Part shown: positions 1-10,252 of the stretch, piece after piece
How positions within the stretch are numbered: the stretch's first letter is position 1
Layout: each line of letters begins with the position of its first letter
NCBI GenBank assembly: GCA_900540255.1
Contig: UQFE01000001.1
Span: 124,001-188,000 of the forward strand
Direction: 5' to 3'
Origin: an uncultured Clostridium sp.
GTDB lineage: Bacteria; Bacillota; Clostridia; Clostridiales; Clostridiaceae
Length of the DNA stretch: 64,000 nucleotides
Position numbers and translations under genes: made by a program
The notes under the pieces: model-generated
What the model saw: only the letters and a program-made list of their open reading frames with translations
The model's database searches: none
Told to the model about the DNA's origin: nothing

Positions 1-1466
1 GGAATTATATATTGTTTTTTTCCAGCCTTTTCTGTTAACTTAAAGAACTTTTGTCTAAATTGTTCATATGTTTTTCCTGCTGGTTTTCCCATATACTTTA
101 ACGTTTGTTCTGATACATGTTCAGGCGCAACCTTTAATTGACCACTTACATGATGCTCAACTAATTCTTTAAAGAATGTATCATCCTTATCAGCCATTAC
201 ATAATCATATCTAATTCCTGATCGTACAAATACCTTTTTTACTTTTGGCAAACTTCTTACACTTCTAAGAACATCTACGAATTCCTTATGATCAACTTCC
301 ATATTTTTGCAAACTCCAGGGCTTAAACACTGCTTTGTTTTACATGCACCTATTGTTAATTGATGCTTACATGCTGGTTTTCTAAAATTTGCAGTAGGCC
401 CTCCAACATCATGAATATATCCCTTAAAATCTTTCATTTCAGTCATTTCTTTTGCTTCTTTAACAATAGATTCCTTACTTCTACTTTGAACTGCTCTTCC
501 TTGATGGAATGTAATTGCACAAAATGAACAATTACCAAAACATCCTCTCGAACCAACTATGCTAAATTTAACTTCTTCTAATGCTGGAATTCCCCCCATT
601 GGTTCATATATTGGATGATATTCTTTTGTAAATGGTAAATCATATACCTCATCTAATTCTTCCCTGTTTAAAATAACTTCTGGTTTATTTACAACTAAAA
701 ATTTATCGCCCTGATCTTGTACTATAGTTTTTCCTCTAATAGGGTCTTGTTCTTGATATGTAATCTTAAATGCTTCACAGTACTTAATTTTATCACTTGA
801 TACTTCCTTATATGATGGTATTACTATATGTTCTTCATAAACTTCATCAAGACTATCAACTAAATAACATGTACCTGGAATATGTCTAATATATTTTGCT
901 TCAAACCCTTCATTTAAATAATGAGCTACTTCTACAATTTGCTTTTCACTCATTCCATAAATTAAAAGATCTGCTCCGCTGTCAGTTAAAATTGATTTTC
1001 TAACTTTATCAGACCAATAATCATAATGAGCAAATCTTCTAAGACTTGCTTCCACTCCGCCAATACAAATATTAACGTGTTTGTAAGCTTCTCTTATCTT
1101 ATTACAATATACTATTGTAGCTCTATCTGGTCTACGACCCATTTCTCCACCTGGTGAATATAAATCTTTTTCTCTTATTCTTTTACTAACAGTATAATGA
1201 TTTACCATTGAATCCATATTTCCTGCATTAACTAAAAATGCTAACCTTGGTCTTCCTAATTTCATAAAATCATCTGTACTATGCCAATCTGGTTGAGCTA
1301 TTATACCAACTTTATATCCTGCATTTTCTAAAACTCTTGAAATTACAGCTGTACCAAAGCTATGATGATCTACATAAGCATCTCCAGTTACAATAATAAA
1401 ATCACATTGCTCCCAGCCTCTTTCATTCATGTCCTCCCTACTTATTGGTAAAAATTTATTATTCAT
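1..1466 (-). CDS. ygiQ: YgiQ family radical SAM protein (C-terminus cut by window edge)
   Basis: The reading frame starts at the ATG at 1466 and runs off the left edge, so about 488 residues are visible and the C-terminus is missing. It carries the radical SAM cluster signature CFGNCSFC, with Cys309, Cys313 and Cys316 as the likely 4Fe-4S ligands. The N-terminal half (for example [16 protein letters not shown]) is typical of the YgiQ/UPF0313 family. Members are presumed SAM-dependent radical enzymes, but their substrate is not known. A hairpin at 1571-1595 lies upstream and probably ends the neighbouring leftward gene, so this gene is likely transcribed on its own. Family assignment is firm; the reaction is unknown. 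Confidence 0.9.
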   Translation of the reverse strand, partial: MNNKFLPISREDMNERGWEQCDFIIVTGDAYVDHHSFGTAVISRVLENAGYKVGIIAQPDWHSTDDFMKLGRPRLAFLVNAGNMDSMVNHYTVSKRIREKDLYSPGGEMGRRPDRATIVYCNKIREAYKHVNICIGGVEASLRRFAHYDYWSDKVRKSILTDSGADLLIYGMSEKQIVEVAHYLNEGFEAKYIRHIPGTCYLVDSLDEVYEEHIVIPSYKEVSSDKIKYCEAFKITYQEQDPIRGKTIVQDQGDKFLVVNKPEVILNREELDEVYDLPFTKEYHPIYEPMGGIPALEEVKFSIVGSRGCFGNCSFCAITFHQGRAVQSRSKESIVKEAKEMTEMKDFKGYIHDVGGPTANFRKPACKHQLTIGACKTKQCLSPGVCKNMEVDHKEFVDVLRSVRSLPKVKKVFVRSGIRYDYVMADKDDTFFKELVEHHVSGQLKVAPEHVSEQTLKYMGKPAGKTYEQFRQKFFKLTEKAGKKQYII

Positions 1467-1570
1467 TTAATCACATCTTTCATTTTAATTCAACTATCTA
1501 TTAATATACCACCCTTTTGACTTCTTGTTAATACTTCATTATGAATTACCATAATATTTATAAAAGAAAA

Positions 1571-1595
1571 AGAGTGTTTTTTTATCAAACACTCT
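1571..1595 (-). terminator. Rho-independent terminator after the 1617-2255 gene
   Basis: A 9-bp perfect stem (AGAGTGTTT / AAACACTCT) with a 7-nt loop is followed on the minus strand by a T-rich run (TTTTCTTTTA). It lies about 20 bp beyond the stop of the leftward gene at 1617. Confidence 0.8.
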
Positions 1596-1616
1596 AAAAA
1601 AGTTTATATATTAATC

Positions 1617-2255
1617 TTAAAAAGCTAAAGTATTACTTAAATATGTTCCTATTCTTTTAAGCATAAATGGATTTTTCTCAATTCCATCAAATAAATCTAT
1701 AATTTGATTTTTATTTAAATCCATTTGTTTTTCTAATTCATCAAGCATATCATCAGATTCAAACTCTTTCACTAAATCTCTTCCAATTTCTTTTACATCT
1801 TCAAAAAATTCCATTCTTGTAAATATACTATTTTTTTCAATGTCCCTTTCATTAATCTTATTTATAAATCCCTTAAACTTTTTTATGCAAAAATTTTCTT
1901 TAAGATTATCTAATATTTTATAAACTTCCTTAATTTCTTGTAAAATTTCATTTTTATCATCATTTTCTGACTCTTCTATAATATCTATAGTTTCATAATA
2001 TCCTAATGCATCTAAAAATATTGTATTTTCAGATTTTCCAAAAACTTTTGTTATATATATTGATGGTATTAAAATATATTTAAAAAAACCAATCAATTCA
2101 TTTGAATCCTTAAAAGAATACCAATTACAAAAATAATCTCTACTATAAGAATTAATTAATGAAAATTTTAAAACATATGAATTAGCCTTAAACTCTACAT
2201 TTTCTTGATTTATTAAATAGTTTTGCCAATAATAAATTAGATCATACTTACTCAA
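1617..2255 (-). CDS. Hypothetical protein, 212 aa
   Basis: I do not recognise this protein. It is 212 residues, soluble-looking, rich in Asn, Lys, Glu and Ile, with predicted helical charged stretches around residues 95-125 and 145-185. There is no signal peptide, no convincing membrane segment and no catalytic motif. The start is a TTG at 2255-2253, preceded by a GGGGGTG ribosome site about 5 nt away; no good ATG lies nearby. It appears monocistronic, with a terminator directly after the stop at 1571-1595 and another leftward gene upstream that ends in its own terminator (2427-2454). That it is expressed is supported only by the ribosome site and the length of the frame. Confidence 0.7.
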   Translation of the reverse strand: MSKYDLIYYWQNYLINQENVEFKANSYVLKFSLINSYSRDYFCNWYSFKDSNELIGFFKYILIPSIYITKVFGKSENTIFLDALGYYETIDIIEESENDDKNEILQEIKEVYKILDNLKENFCIKKFKGFINKINERDIEKNSIFTRMEFFEDVKEIGRDLVKEFESDDMLDELEKQMDLNKNQIIDLFDGIEKNPFMLKRIGTYLSNTLAF

Positions 2256-2426
2256 GGTTGCACCCCCTACTATTACATTTATTATTTTAGCTTGTATATC
2301 AATATTTATATTATAAAACTTTGATATATTTATTTTTATGATTTATTAAGATATTTTATCCATATTTTATATTTTTATAATTTTGTTCTAAACTTTTGTA
2401 TTACTTTTAATAAAAATAAAAAAGAA

Positions 2427-2454
2427 ACACCTCAATAATGCTTGCATGAGGTGT
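2427..2454 (-). terminator. Rho-independent terminator after the amidase gene
   Basis: An 8-bp stem ACACCTCA / TGAGGTGT with a 12-nt loop is followed on the minus strand by TTCTTTTTTATTTTTA. It sits 20 bp after the stop of the amidase gene. Confidence 0.85.
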
Positions 2455-2473
2455 AAATAATTATATAAAAATA

Positions 2474-3220
2474 TTAATAACTTATATTTTTATATTCATC
2501 TATTGAATTAGAAACACATTCCATTAATTTCATTTGATATGTTTTATCACTTAACATCTTATCTTCATTATAATTACTCATAAATCCCATTTCAAATATG
2601 ATAACAGGTACTGTAGACCAATTAAACCCTGTAATATCCTTTCTTTCAAAAATACCATTAACCTTTACATTATTTTCTTCTAATTTCTTTTTTAAAATTT
2701 CAGCATATTTATTACTATTTTTATAAATTTGTTTTGTAAATTCTCCCGTTTTATCTGGTACTAAAATTACTGCTCCAGTTTTTCCACTATCATTTATACT
2801 ATCACAATGTATTCTTATAGTAAGATCTGCATTTGCATTATTTGCTATCTGCGCTCTTTCAATATTGCTAATATTAACATCTGCACTTTCTCTAGTCATT
2901 ATAACTGTATATCCATTTTTAATTAATAAGTCTTTTAAAATTAATGCTGCTTCTAAATTTATAACATGCTCTGGATTTTTAGTTGCAACTCCTGCTGTTC
3001 CTGAAGAAACCCTAGGTTTCATATTATTAGAATTAGGTGAAACTGCTTCACATCTTGGATCCCCTTTTCCTTGATGTCCTGGATCTATACAAATTATAAA
3101 ATTATTTTTTAAATAGTCTTCCCTTTTCTTTTCTTTACAATATGCACTTATATTAAATGTAAAAGTTAAATTAAATATAAAAAATGCTCCTATAAATATA
3201 CTTAATATTTTTTTAAACAT
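2474..3220 (-). CDS. Secreted N-acetylmuramoyl-L-alanine amidase (Amidase_3)
   Basis: A 248-residue peptidoglycan amidase that should cleave the bond between N-acetylmuramic acid and L-alanine outside the membrane. The N-terminus is a signal peptide or anchor (KK followed by a hydrophobic stretch at residues 5-27). The Amidase_3 fold is shown by its zinc ligands His49 (DPGHQG), Glu90 (NLEAAL) and His138 (RIHCDS), and by the catalytic Glu210 (IFEMGFMSN). No cell-wall-binding repeats follow, so this is a single-domain enzyme of CwlD-like size. It could be a spore-cortex (CwlD-type) or vegetative amidase; sequence alone does not decide. It lies downstream of the urease cluster but is separated from it by a weak hairpin at 3250-3275, so I do not assign it to that operon. 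Confidence 0.9.
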   Translation of the reverse strand: MFKKILSIFIGAFFIFNLTFTFNISAYCKEKKREDYLKNNFIICIDPGHQGKGDPRCEAVSPNSNNMKPRVSSGTAGVATKNPEHVINLEAALILKDLLIKNGYTVIMTRESADVNISNIERAQIANNANADLTIRIHCDSINDSGKTGAVILVPDKTGEFTKQIYKNSNKYAEILKKKLEENNVKVNGIFERKDITGFNWSTVPVIIFEMGFMSNYNEDKMLSDKTYQMKLMECVSNSIDEYKNISY

Positions 3221-3249
3221 AGTTTCTCCCTTATTTTATACATAAATTA

Positions 3250-3275
3250 AGGGGCTATTTTTAAATTAAGCCTCT
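3250..3275 (-). terminator. Probable terminator at the end of the urease operon
   Basis: A 7-bp stem AGGGGCT / AGCCTCT (one G-U pair) with a 12-nt loop lies 13 bp after the ureI stop. The following minus-strand sequence is TA-rich rather than a clean T-run, so termination may be leaky and the amidase gene could receive read-through. Confidence 0.5.
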
Positions 3276-3288
3276 ATAATAATTATTT

Positions 3289-3801
3289 TTATTTTGGATA
3301 CATATTGATTAATAGTAAAAATCCTGGAATCCAAGCTGTAAAAATACCATCAAATACTGATAAATATCCTGTAAACTTTCCTAAATCTTTATTCATAACT
3401 AATTCTATAAAACCTGTGAGCCATAATAATCCCCATAATAGCCATATAAAAATCCAATAAATATTTCCAATAGTAAATTCTATAAACCTTAATGTATTAG
3501 CATCTATAAATGCTAGTGGTATAGTATTAATTGCAACAAATAAACAATACCAACCATATAATCTGCCATCTAAATTAAATATACTTCTTGCTGCTATATA
3601 TAAATATGTAAATCCAAACAATAATCCTGTTCCAGCTGCAAAATAATTTCCTTGTATAACAGCTACAATATTTAAAATAAATGATAACATACCCGTAAAC
3701 ACATTAAATACAGCACTTGATTTAGCATCTACGTTATAAAGTCTTCCAATTCCATTTAAAATAAGAACAACTCCTACATAAATTAAAACTATACCTAACA
3801 T
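3289..3801 (-). CDS. ureI: UreI/AmiS family urea channel
   Basis: A 170-residue integral membrane protein with about six hydrophobic helices and almost no extra-membrane domains, matching the AmiS/UreI family in size and pattern (N-terminal LGIVLIYVGVVLILNGIGRL, C-terminal FDGIFTAWIPGFLLL). Family members are urea or short-chain amide channels; Helicobacter UreI is gated by low pH. It is the last gene of the urease cluster, 36 bp after amt, with an AAGGAGGAGT ribosome site. The likely role is letting urea reach cytoplasmic urease. Whether it is proton-gated cannot be read from the sequence: gating depends on periplasmic-loop histidines, and I see none in this protein, which argues for an ungated channel. 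An amide channel is the alternative. Confidence 0.85.
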   Translation of the reverse strand: MLGIVLIYVGVVLILNGIGRLYNVDAKSSAVFNVFTGMLSFILNIVAVIQGNYFAAGTGLLFGFTYLYIAARSIFNLDGRLYGWYCLFVAINTIPLAFIDANTLRFIEFTIGNIYWIFIWLLWGLLWLTGFIELVMNKDLGKFTGYLSVFDGIFTAWIPGFLLLINMYPK

Positions 3802-3837
3802 TTTACTCCTCCTTGTTATTTGGTTAAATTAATTATT

Positions 3838-5040
3838 TTATTCATGTTTAGTTTCATATTTTTCATTAAAAAACTCTTTATCTAATCCACGTGCTTGAAT
3901 TTCTTCGCTTACTTTTATTGATTTAACCATATCTATAATTTTAAATATTAAAAACGTCATTAATATAGAATAAATACCTATAATAACACAGCCTAATAAT
4001 TGAATAAAAAATTGCTTAACTCCTGCATTTATTCCATTTATTCTAGGATCTGCAAATACACCTATTAATAAAGTTCCTATTAAGCCACCCATTCCATGAA
4101 CTCCCCATACATCTAGAGCATCATCCCACATTTTTCTTTCAAATTCCACGCAAAAAAAACATATAAAAGCACCTATTGCACCTATAATTACTGCGCTTAT
4201 AGGAGTTACATATCCTGAAGCTGGTGTTATTGTTGCAAGTCCTGCCACTGCTCCTACTATAGCTTCTAAAAAAGAAGCCTTTTTAGCATGAAGTGAATAT
4301 ACAATAATCCATACAATCATTCCAACAGCTGCTGCAACTCCTGTGTTTGTAAATACAATTGCTGCAATATCTGCAGCAGCAATTGTTCCTCCTGAATTAA
4401 ATCCATACCAACCAAATAACAACAATGCTGCACCTATTGCTACTAATCCTATATTAAAAGGTCCATGTTCATTTTTAAATTTTCTTTCACCTAATACATA
4501 TATTCCACCTAAACATCCAAATCCTGATGTAATATGTATAACAGCTCCTCCTGCAAAATCTACAAATCCTAACTTACTTAAAAATCCTCCACCCCATACC
4601 CAATGCGCAACTGGAAAATAAATCAATATCATCCAAAGTATTAAAATTTTAATCCATCCACTAACTGTTAATCTATTTGCAAATGCACCAGTCATTAAAG
4701 GTGCTGTAATAATTGCAAACATCATTTGATACATAAAGAAAAGTATAAATGGTATTGTTTCGCTATATCTTAAATCTATTTTAAATGTTACATCATTAAA
4801 AGCAAAAAATTGTAGCGGGTTACCAATTATACCTGCAATATCATCACCAAATACTAAACTAAAGCCTCCAAATATCCATAATAAAGCTACTACACCAATT
4901 GCAATAAATACTTGAAACATAATTGTTAATGCATTTTTTCTTTCAACTAATCCTCCATAAAAAAATGCCAATCCTGGTGTCATAATTAAAACAAGCACTG
5001 TTGATAATATCATAAATGCAACATCACCATGAATAATCAT
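3838..5040 (-). CDS. amt: Ammonium transporter, Amt/MEP/Rh family
   Basis: A 400-residue channel with 11 expected membrane helices. Both histidines of the conserved pore pair are present: one in GGAVIHITSGFG and one in ALDVWGVHGMGG. The N-terminal motif MTPGLAFFYGGLVERKN is diagnostic of the family. The cytosolic C-terminal tail (VSEEIQARGLDKEFFNEKYE) keeps the pattern seen in Amt proteins regulated by PII, but no glnB/glnK gene is next to it here. It follows ureD by 50 bp in the same direction, so ammonia made by urease and an ammonium pore are probably co-expressed. Direction of net flux (ammonium capture or release of NH3) is inference; either would make sense beside urease. Confidence 0.95.
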   Translation of the reverse strand: MIIHGDVAFMILSTVLVLIMTPGLAFFYGGLVERKNALTIMFQVFIAIGVVALLWIFGGFSLVFGDDIAGIIGNPLQFFAFNDVTFKIDLRYSETIPFILFFMYQMMFAIITAPLMTGAFANRLTVSGWIKILILWMILIYFPVAHWVWGGGFLSKLGFVDFAGGAVIHITSGFGCLGGIYVLGERKFKNEHGPFNIGLVAIGAALLLFGWYGFNSGGTIAAADIAAIVFTNTGVAAAVGMIVWIIVYSLHAKKASFLEAIVGAVAGLATITPASGYVTPISAVIIGAIGAFICFFCVEFERKMWDDALDVWGVHGMGGLIGTLLIGVFADPRINGINAGVKQFFIQLLGCVIIGIYSILMTFLIFKIIDMVKSIKVSEEIQARGLDKEFFNEKYETKHE

Positions 5041-5090
5041 AGAATCACTTCCTTAATTTTTCTTATGTTTAAATTTATAGTAAATTATCT

Positions 5091-5939
5091 TTAATATTTT
5101 CTTATTATTAAATCCTTAGATCCTAAAAATCTCCTTCTAATATAATTATGACAAGCTAATATTGCTTTTTCTATATGTTGACTTAAATTTCCTAGTACTC
5201 TAAGAACAAATCCATTAACTTCTAGTTTTGATACTCCAAAATCTATAGGTAAATTTAATTCTCCAATAATTTTTCTTAAATCATTAATAACTAAATCATC
5301 AATTTCCTTATTAATAACAAGTAATGTTCCAAAATTCGAATATTCCTCAAAAAAGCCCAATTTAGTAACATCATTTTCACTTGGATTTATAATTAAATTA
5401 TCTAATAATACAAGTTTATTATTTATATAAACATTACTTTTTAATTGAACACTTTTATATTTAAAATTTTCTCCCTCTGGAGACCATCCTGCTGTAATTC
5501 CATCACTATAAATTAAAGTAGAACTCTCATCTAAATAAATATTATTAACTTGTTTATATATAGCATCTTTATATAAAATAACGCTATCTGTTATATATTC
5601 TAAAATACTATTTTCTCCTAAATATATTTCTGTATCTTGTTCTATTTTAATTCCATTTAAACATTTATAAACTTTTGCTGAAGCTTGTGTTGTTATTATT
5701 GCTCTTGCTTCATTTTCAAGCTTAAAAATACTCTTATATTTTTCTCCTTCAATATACCCGCCTCCAAGTTGTAAAAGATAATATGTTGGTATATTCTCTA
5801 TATCCATTTTTATTGTTGGTGATATTTTTACTAATCCTTCATAATATTTCTTAACTGCAATTGTTTTATTATCTTTCTTTTCTAATACTAAATTTATAAA
5901 TCCAGAATATTCACTTTTATTTCTTGCCTCTTTAAACAT
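5091..5939 (-). CDS. ureD: Urease accessory protein UreD (UreH)
   Basis: A 282-residue scaffold protein that, with UreF and UreG, helps deliver nickel to apo-urease. The central motif YYLLQLGGGYIEGEKY and the segment TTQASAKVYKCLNG are the family signature, and the length is usual. The ATG at 5939 comes 1 bp after the ureG stop, so the two genes are translationally coupled. It is the last of the seven ure genes; amt and ureI follow. In many other operons ureD comes first, but order ABCEFGD is also common in Firmicutes. It acts in the cytoplasm as part of the UreDFG complex on the urease apoenzyme. Confidence 0.93.
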   Translation of the reverse strand: MFKEARNKSEYSGFINLVLEKKDNKTIAVKKYYEGLVKISPTIKMDIENIPTYYLLQLGGGYIEGEKYKSIFKLENEARAIITTQASAKVYKCLNGIKIEQDTEIYLGENSILEYITDSVILYKDAIYKQVNNIYLDESSTLIYSDGITAGWSPEGENFKYKSVQLKSNVYINNKLVLLDNLIINPSENDVTKLGFFEEYSNFGTLLVINKEIDDLVINDLRKIIGELNLPIDFGVSKLEVNGFVLRVLGNLSQHIEKAILACHNYIRRRFLGSKDLIIRKY

Positions 5940-5940
5940 A

Positions 5941-6552
5941 TTATGAAATTCCTTCTAATAAACAATTCTTTTTTATCCAGTTAATAACTTCATTTATACC
6001 TTCATCAGTTTTTAAATTAGTAAAAATAAAACTATTTTCATTTCTAAATGCAAGTGTATCCTTTCTCATTACCTCTAAATCTGCACCAACATATGGTGCT
6101 AAATCAATTTTATTTATAATAAATAAATCACTCTTTATCATTCCTTGCCCTGCTTTTCTTGGAATTTTTTCTCCTTGTGCCACATCTATTATATAAATTG
6201 AAAAATCAACTAAATCAGGGCTAAATGTAGCTGCTAAATTATCTCCACCACTTTCTAAAAAAATTATATCTAAATCATCAAATCTATTTTTCAATTCATC
6301 TAATGCTTCAAAATTCATAGATGCATCTTCTCTTATAGCAGTATGTGGACACCCCCCTGTTTCTACTCCTATTACTCTATCTTCACTTAATACAGAATTT
6401 TTAACCATAAATTTAGCATCTTCTTTTGTGTAAATGTCATTAGTTATAACTGCGCAACTATATTTATCATTCATTGCCCTCGTTACTCTTTCTATTAGTA
6501 ATGTTTTTCCACTTCCTACTGGTCCTCCTACCCCTATAACTACAGGTTTCAT
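5941..6552 (-). CDS. ureG: Urease accessory GTPase UreG
   Basis: A SIMIBI-class GTPase that powers nickel insertion into urease. The P-loop GPVGSGKT, the nickel-binding Cys-Pro-His motif in [19 protein letters not shown] and the guanine-specificity motif NKIDL are all present. I place the start at the ATG at 6552 because AAGGAAGGG lies about 8 nt upstream; a GTG at 6561 overlaps that ribosome site and is unlikely. The resulting 203-residue length is normal. It sits between ureF and ureD, with 48 bp before it and 1 bp after it. All catalytic motifs are intact, so the maturation pathway should be functional. Confidence 0.96.
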   Translation of the reverse strand: MKPVVIGVGGPVGSGKTLLIERVTRAMNDKYSCAVITNDIYTKEDAKFMVKNSVLSEDRVIGVETGGCPHTAIREDASMNFEALDELKNRFDDLDIIFLESGGDNLAATFSPDLVDFSIYIIDVAQGEKIPRKAGQGMIKSDLFIINKIDLAPYVGADLEVMRKDTLAFRNENSFIFTNLKTDEGINEVINWIKKNCLLEGIS

Positions 6553-6600
6553 TTTCAACACCCTTCCTTTATTAAATTTTTGAATTTTTATAATTTATAC

Positions 6601-7302
6601 TTAAGACATAAATAATCTAAATTCCATTATTTCATGCTTAATTTGTGATAATTCTAGTCCAGGACTATTTGCTCCAAAATACTCATAATCTAAATTTATT
6701 ACAATATCATATAATTTTTCAAATTCACCACTAAATTCCTTTAGTAATAATTGACCATCTTTTTGTCCTAATGGTATAGTTCTAACAGCATTACTGACTA
6801 ATGTAGATACAGTACTATACATATGATAAATTATAGCTTCCTTCATACTAAATTTAAGAGAATACATTAACATTCCAAAAACTATTGCAGGATGACCAAA
6901 GGCTTCTTTTTTTCGTAATTTTTCATAATATTTATTTAATAATTTAAAATCATATAAATCCATGAAAAGCTTAAGCATTCTGCTTGCAACCAATTTCCCC
7001 CCATTTCTACTTTCAATAGCAACACTTTGAACAGTAATACGATTATCTAAATCCCAAATGCTTTCTAAATCATTATCATTTAAATATTCATATAACATCT
7101 TTATTGCTAAAGCATCAGAATATATAAATTGTTCATTTAAAAATACATTAAGCCATTCCTTAAAGGTTTCAGTATTATAAACTTTTTTTAGCCTTAAATA
7201 TGTTTCCATTCCATAGGAATGATTAAATGACCCAATTGGAAAATTCGAATCACATATTTGAATAACCTTTAATACATCCGAAATATCTTTATTAGTTAGC
7301 AT
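6601..7302 (-). CDS. ureF: Urease accessory protein UreF
   Basis: An all-helical accessory protein of about 233 residues that regulates UreG GTPase activity in nickel delivery. The N-terminal segment QICDSNFPIGSFNHSYGMET is the family hallmark. The ATG at 7302 lies inside the end of ureE, giving an 11-bp overlap; a TTG at 7320 in the same frame is an alternative start adding six residues. Neither has a strong ribosome site, so translation is probably coupled to ureE. The C-terminus (SPGLELSQIKHEIMEFRLF) matches the usual UreF end. Confidence 0.93.
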   Translation of the reverse strand: MLTNKDISDVLKVIQICDSNFPIGSFNHSYGMETYLRLKKVYNTETFKEWLNVFLNEQFIYSDALAIKMLYEYLNDNDLESIWDLDNRITVQSVAIESRNGGKLVASRMLKLFMDLYDFKLLNKYYEKLRKKEAFGHPAIVFGMLMYSLKFSMKEAIIYHMYSTVSTLVSNAVRTIPLGQKDGQLLLKEFSGEFEKLYDIVINLDYEYFGANSPGLELSQIKHEIMEFRLFMS

Positions 7303-7756
7303 GGGTATGAGTATGCCCAAATTCTACATGCCTAAAAGCTTTTTTTAGCTTTAAACTTTCTCTGGAATAATCAATTTTTTCTCTTTTTAATTCACTTTCT
7401 ACTAAAGCATCATATTGAATTATCATTTTCCCCTCTTCAAATTGTGCTTGTAAATGTCTATTTCCTAAAGCATGTGCTATGACTCCCATTTCTGTCATAC
7501 ATTTAGGCTTTATTACTAAAACATCATCACCTTTTATTTTTATAACTACAATATTTTTATCATCTTTATAAAGTATATCACCATCTTTTAACTCTACATT
7601 TTCTTCTAAAGCAATACCATATTCATGATTATGATCTGAATTAACCCTTAAAATTCTTTTTAAAGCATCATCACTATTTATATAAATTTTTTCTATATGA
7701 AAATTGTCTAAGTTTTTATAATTATCAATGTTTCCTAATACCTTGTTAAAAATCAT
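7292..7756 (-). CDS. ureE: Urease accessory nickel chaperone UreE
   Basis: A 154-residue metallochaperone that hands nickel to the UreDFG complex. It has the N-terminal UreE fold and the conserved metal-binding motif around EMGVIAHALGNRHLQAQF. The C-terminus is a short His-rich tail, FGHTHTHAN, much shorter than the tail of Klebsiella UreE but still expected to bind nickel. It starts 18 bp after ureC with AAGGAGAGG as ribosome site, and its final codons overlap the start of ureF. There is no nickel transporter gene in this cluster, so nickel uptake must be encoded elsewhere. Confidence 0.94.
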   Translation of the reverse strand: MIFNKVLGNIDNYKNLDNFHIEKIYINSDDALKRILRVNSDHNHEYGIALEENVELKDGDILYKDDKNIVVIKIKGDDVLVIKPKCMTEMGVIAHALGNRHLQAQFEEGKMIIQYDALVESELKREKIDYSRESLKLKKAFRHVEFGHTHTHAN

Positions 7757-7774
7757 ATAAACCTCTCCTTTGTA

Positions 7775-9490
7775 TTAGAATAAGAAATATCTTTGTGCTA
7801 AAGGTAATTCACTTGCTGGTTCACAAGTTACTAATTCACCATCAACAGTAACATCATAAGTTTGAGGATCTACCCTAATTTCTGGAGTAGCATCGTTAAG
7901 CTTCATGTCTTTTTTAGTTAAATTTCTTATTCCACCTACTGGTAATACCATTTTTTCTAAACCTAATTCTTCTTTAATTCCATGTTCATAAGCATATTTA
8001 GATACAAAAGTAATACAAGTTGTTGATTTTGCTTTTCCAAATGCTCCATAACAATCTCTATATACAACTGGTTGACATGTTGGAATTGATGCATTAGCAT
8101 CACCTATTATTCCTCTAATAACCATACCACCTTTAAGAACCATATGTGGTTTAACACCAAAATAAGGTGGTTCCCAAAGTACTAAGTCAGCTATCTTTCC
8201 AACTTCTACTGAACCTATATATTTAGACATTCCTTGTGCAATAGCTGGATTAATAGTATATTTAGCTACATATCTTCTAACTCTATTGTTGTCGTTATAT
8301 TCACTATCATTTTGGAAAGTTCCTCTTTGTTTCTTCATTTTTGAAGCTGTTTGCCATGTTCTAGTTACAACTTCTCCAATTCTTCCCATTGCTAATGTAT
8401 CTGAACTTATAATACTAAATATACCCATATCTTGGAATATATCTTCTGCTGCTATTGTTTGATGTCTTATTCTTGAATCAGCAAAAGCAATATCTTCAGG
8501 TACTTTTGCATCTAAGTGATGACAAACCATAAGCATATCTAAATGTTCTGCAATTGTATTAACAGTATATGGTTTTGTTGGATTTGTTGATGCTGGTAAT
8601 ACATTTATTTGAGATGCAACTTTCATTAAGTCTGGTGCGTGACCACCACCAGCACCTTCTGTATGATATGTATGAATTACTCTTCCTGCAATTGCTTGAA
8701 TTGTATGTTCTACAAATCCACCTTCATTTAAGGTATCACTATGTAATGCAACTTGTATATCATATTTTTCTGCTGTTTCTAAAGAATAATTAATTGCAGA
8801 TCTTGTAGCTCCCCAATCTTCATGAACCTTCAATCCAATTGCTCCAGCTTCAATTTGTTGAGCATTTACATCTATATTAGCTCCACTACCCTTTCCTAAT
8901 AATCCAACATTTACTGGCCATTCTTCTGCTGATTGTAGCATTTTTTTAATATTCCATGGTCCTGGAGTTGATGTTACAGCATTTGTACCATCAACTGGTC
9001 CTGTTCCTCCACCAACTAATGTAGTGATACCGTTTTCCAATGCAACTTCTGCACATTCTGGATGAATATAATGAACGTGAGTATCAATACCTCCAGCTGT
9101 TACTATTCTTCCTTCACCTGCTAGTGCTTCTGTGCCAACTCCTATAACAAAGTCAACATTATCCATTGTATCTGGATTTCCGCCTTTACCTATTGCAAGT
9201 ATTTTACCGTCTTTAATACCTATATCAGCTTTATATATACCTGTATAGTCAACAACAGTTGCTCCTGTAATTACTAAATCTGCAACTTTTGGATTTGCAT
9301 TTGTTTGTGTAGCATTTTGTCCCATACCGTCTCTAAGAGTTTTACCTCCACCAAATTTACACTCATTGCCATATCCTGTATAATCCTTTTCAATCTTTAT
9401 AAAAAGATCTGTATCACCAAGTCTTATGCTATCTCCTTCTGTTGGCCCAAACAATTCTGCATATCTATGTCTATCTATTTTAAAACTCAT
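7775..9490 (-). CDS. ureC: Urease subunit alpha (catalytic)
   Basis: The 571-residue catalytic subunit, which hydrolyses urea to ammonia and carbamate at a di-nickel site. Active-site features are all visible: HVHYIHPE (nickel-binding His pair), the carbamylated Lys221 in [25 protein letters not shown], the flap [14 protein letters not shown] with the catalytic His at about 324-325, and [13 protein letters not shown] with the Asp ligand. Full length and no disruption. Its ATG overlaps the ureB stop (TAATG), indicating translational coupling. Subunits are separate (A, B, C), unlike the fused Helicobacter form. Confidence 0.98.
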   Translation of the reverse strand: MSFKIDRHRYAELFGPTEGDSIRLGDTDLFIKIEKDYTGYGNECKFGGGKTLRDGMGQNATQTNANPKVADLVITGATVVDYTGIYKADIGIKDGKILAIGKGGNPDTMDNVDFVIGVGTEALAGEGRIVTAGGIDTHVHYIHPECAEVALENGITTLVGGGTGPVDGTNAVTSTPGPWNIKKMLQSAEEWPVNVGLLGKGSGANIDVNAQQIEAGAIGLKVHEDWGATRSAINYSLETAEKYDIQVALHSDTLNEGGFVEHTIQAIAGRVIHTYHTEGAGGGHAPDLMKVASQINVLPASTNPTKPYTVNTIAEHLDMLMVCHHLDAKVPEDIAFADSRIRHQTIAAEDIFQDMGIFSIISSDTLAMGRIGEVVTRTWQTASKMKKQRGTFQNDSEYNDNNRVRRYVAKYTINPAIAQGMSKYIGSVEVGKIADLVLWEPPYFGVKPHMVLKGGMVIRGIIGDANASIPTCQPVVYRDCYGAFGKAKSTTCITFVSKYAYEHGIKEELGLEKMVLPVGGIRNLTKKDMKLNDATPEIRVDPQTYDVTVDGELVTCEPASELPLAQRYFLF

Positions 9491-9825
9491 TATTTTTCAC
9501 CGCTCCCTTTTGACATTCCATCTAAGAATCCATCACACATATTCCTAATTCCGTAAACTCTTCTATATCCACCAATATCAATTAAATTTACTTCCTTTTT
9601 ATCTCCAGGTTCAAATCTTACAGCTGTTCCTGATGGAATATCTAATCTCTTTCCCCAAGCAGCTTTTCTATCAAAATCTAAAGCATCATTTACTTCATAA
9701 AAATGATAATGTGAACCTATTTGTACTGGTCTATCTCCAGTATTTACAACTTGTAATTTAATAGCGTCTTTACCTGCATTATATTCAATATTTCCTTCTT
9801 GTACTTTTATTTCACCTGGTACCAT
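9490..9825 (-). CDS. ureB: Urease subunit beta
   Basis: A structural subunit of about 111 residues that packs with alpha and gamma subunits. It starts [11 protein letters not shown], the standard UreB opening, and contains [12 protein letters not shown] and [20 protein letters not shown], the family core. I choose the ATG at 9825 because a strong AAGGAGG ribosome site (9834-9840) is 8 nt upstream; an in-frame upstream start at 9855 would place that site within the gene and add ten unrelated residues. The chosen start leaves a 13-bp gap after ureA. Confidence 0.96.
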   Translation of the reverse strand: MVPGEIKVQEGNIEYNAGKDAIKLQVVNTGDRPVQIGSHYHFYEVNDALDFDRKAAWGKRLDIPSGTAVRFEPGDKKEVNLIDIGGYRRVYGIRNMCDGFLDGMSKGSGEK

Positions 9826-9838
9826 ACCACAGCCCTCC

Positions 9839-10141
9839 TTATTTAATTGGTTCATGTACTGTTACTAATTTTGTTCCATCAGGGAAAGTACATTCAACTT
9901 GAACAGTATGAATCATTTCTGGAACACCTTCCATAACATCATTTCTATTTAATATTGTTGTTCCATAATCCATTAAATGTTCAACTGTTTTTCCCTCCCT
10001 AGCACCTTCTAACATTTCATCTGTTATAATTGCCATAGCTTCAGGATAGTTTAATTTTAATCCTTTGCTTTTTCTTTTACGTGCAATCTCTGCAGCAACA
10101 GCAACCATTAGTTTCTCTTGTTCCCTAATTGTTAAATGCAA
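9839..10141 (-). CDS. ureA: Urease subunit gamma
   Basis: The 100-residue gamma subunit, first gene of the urease operon. It begins [18 protein letters not shown] and contains [20 protein letters not shown] and VEHLMDYG, which are diagnostic. The ribosome site is AGGAGG, about 8 nt before the ATG. The 111 bp between this gene and the upstream carbonic anhydrase gene contain no clear terminator, and I could not identify a convincing sigma-A promoter there (only weak TATAAT-like boxes), so read-through from the anhydrase gene is possible. Confidence 0.97.
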   Translation of the reverse strand: MHLTIREQEKLMVAVAAEIARKRKSKGLKLNYPEAMAIITDEMLEGAREGKTVEHLMDYGTTILNRNDVMEGVPEMIHTVQVECTFPDGTKLVTVHEPIK

Positions 10142-10252
10142 AACAAATTCCTCCTAACATTTTTTTACAATAATCTTATCAATAAATTTATTATATAAAT
10201 TATATTCTCAATAAATCCATTTTTTATACTTTGTTTTTTATTTTTTACGACA

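Noticed and set aside
9826-9855. Upstream start for ureB
   Set aside because: It would place the AAGGAGG site inside the gene and add residues not found in other UreB proteins.
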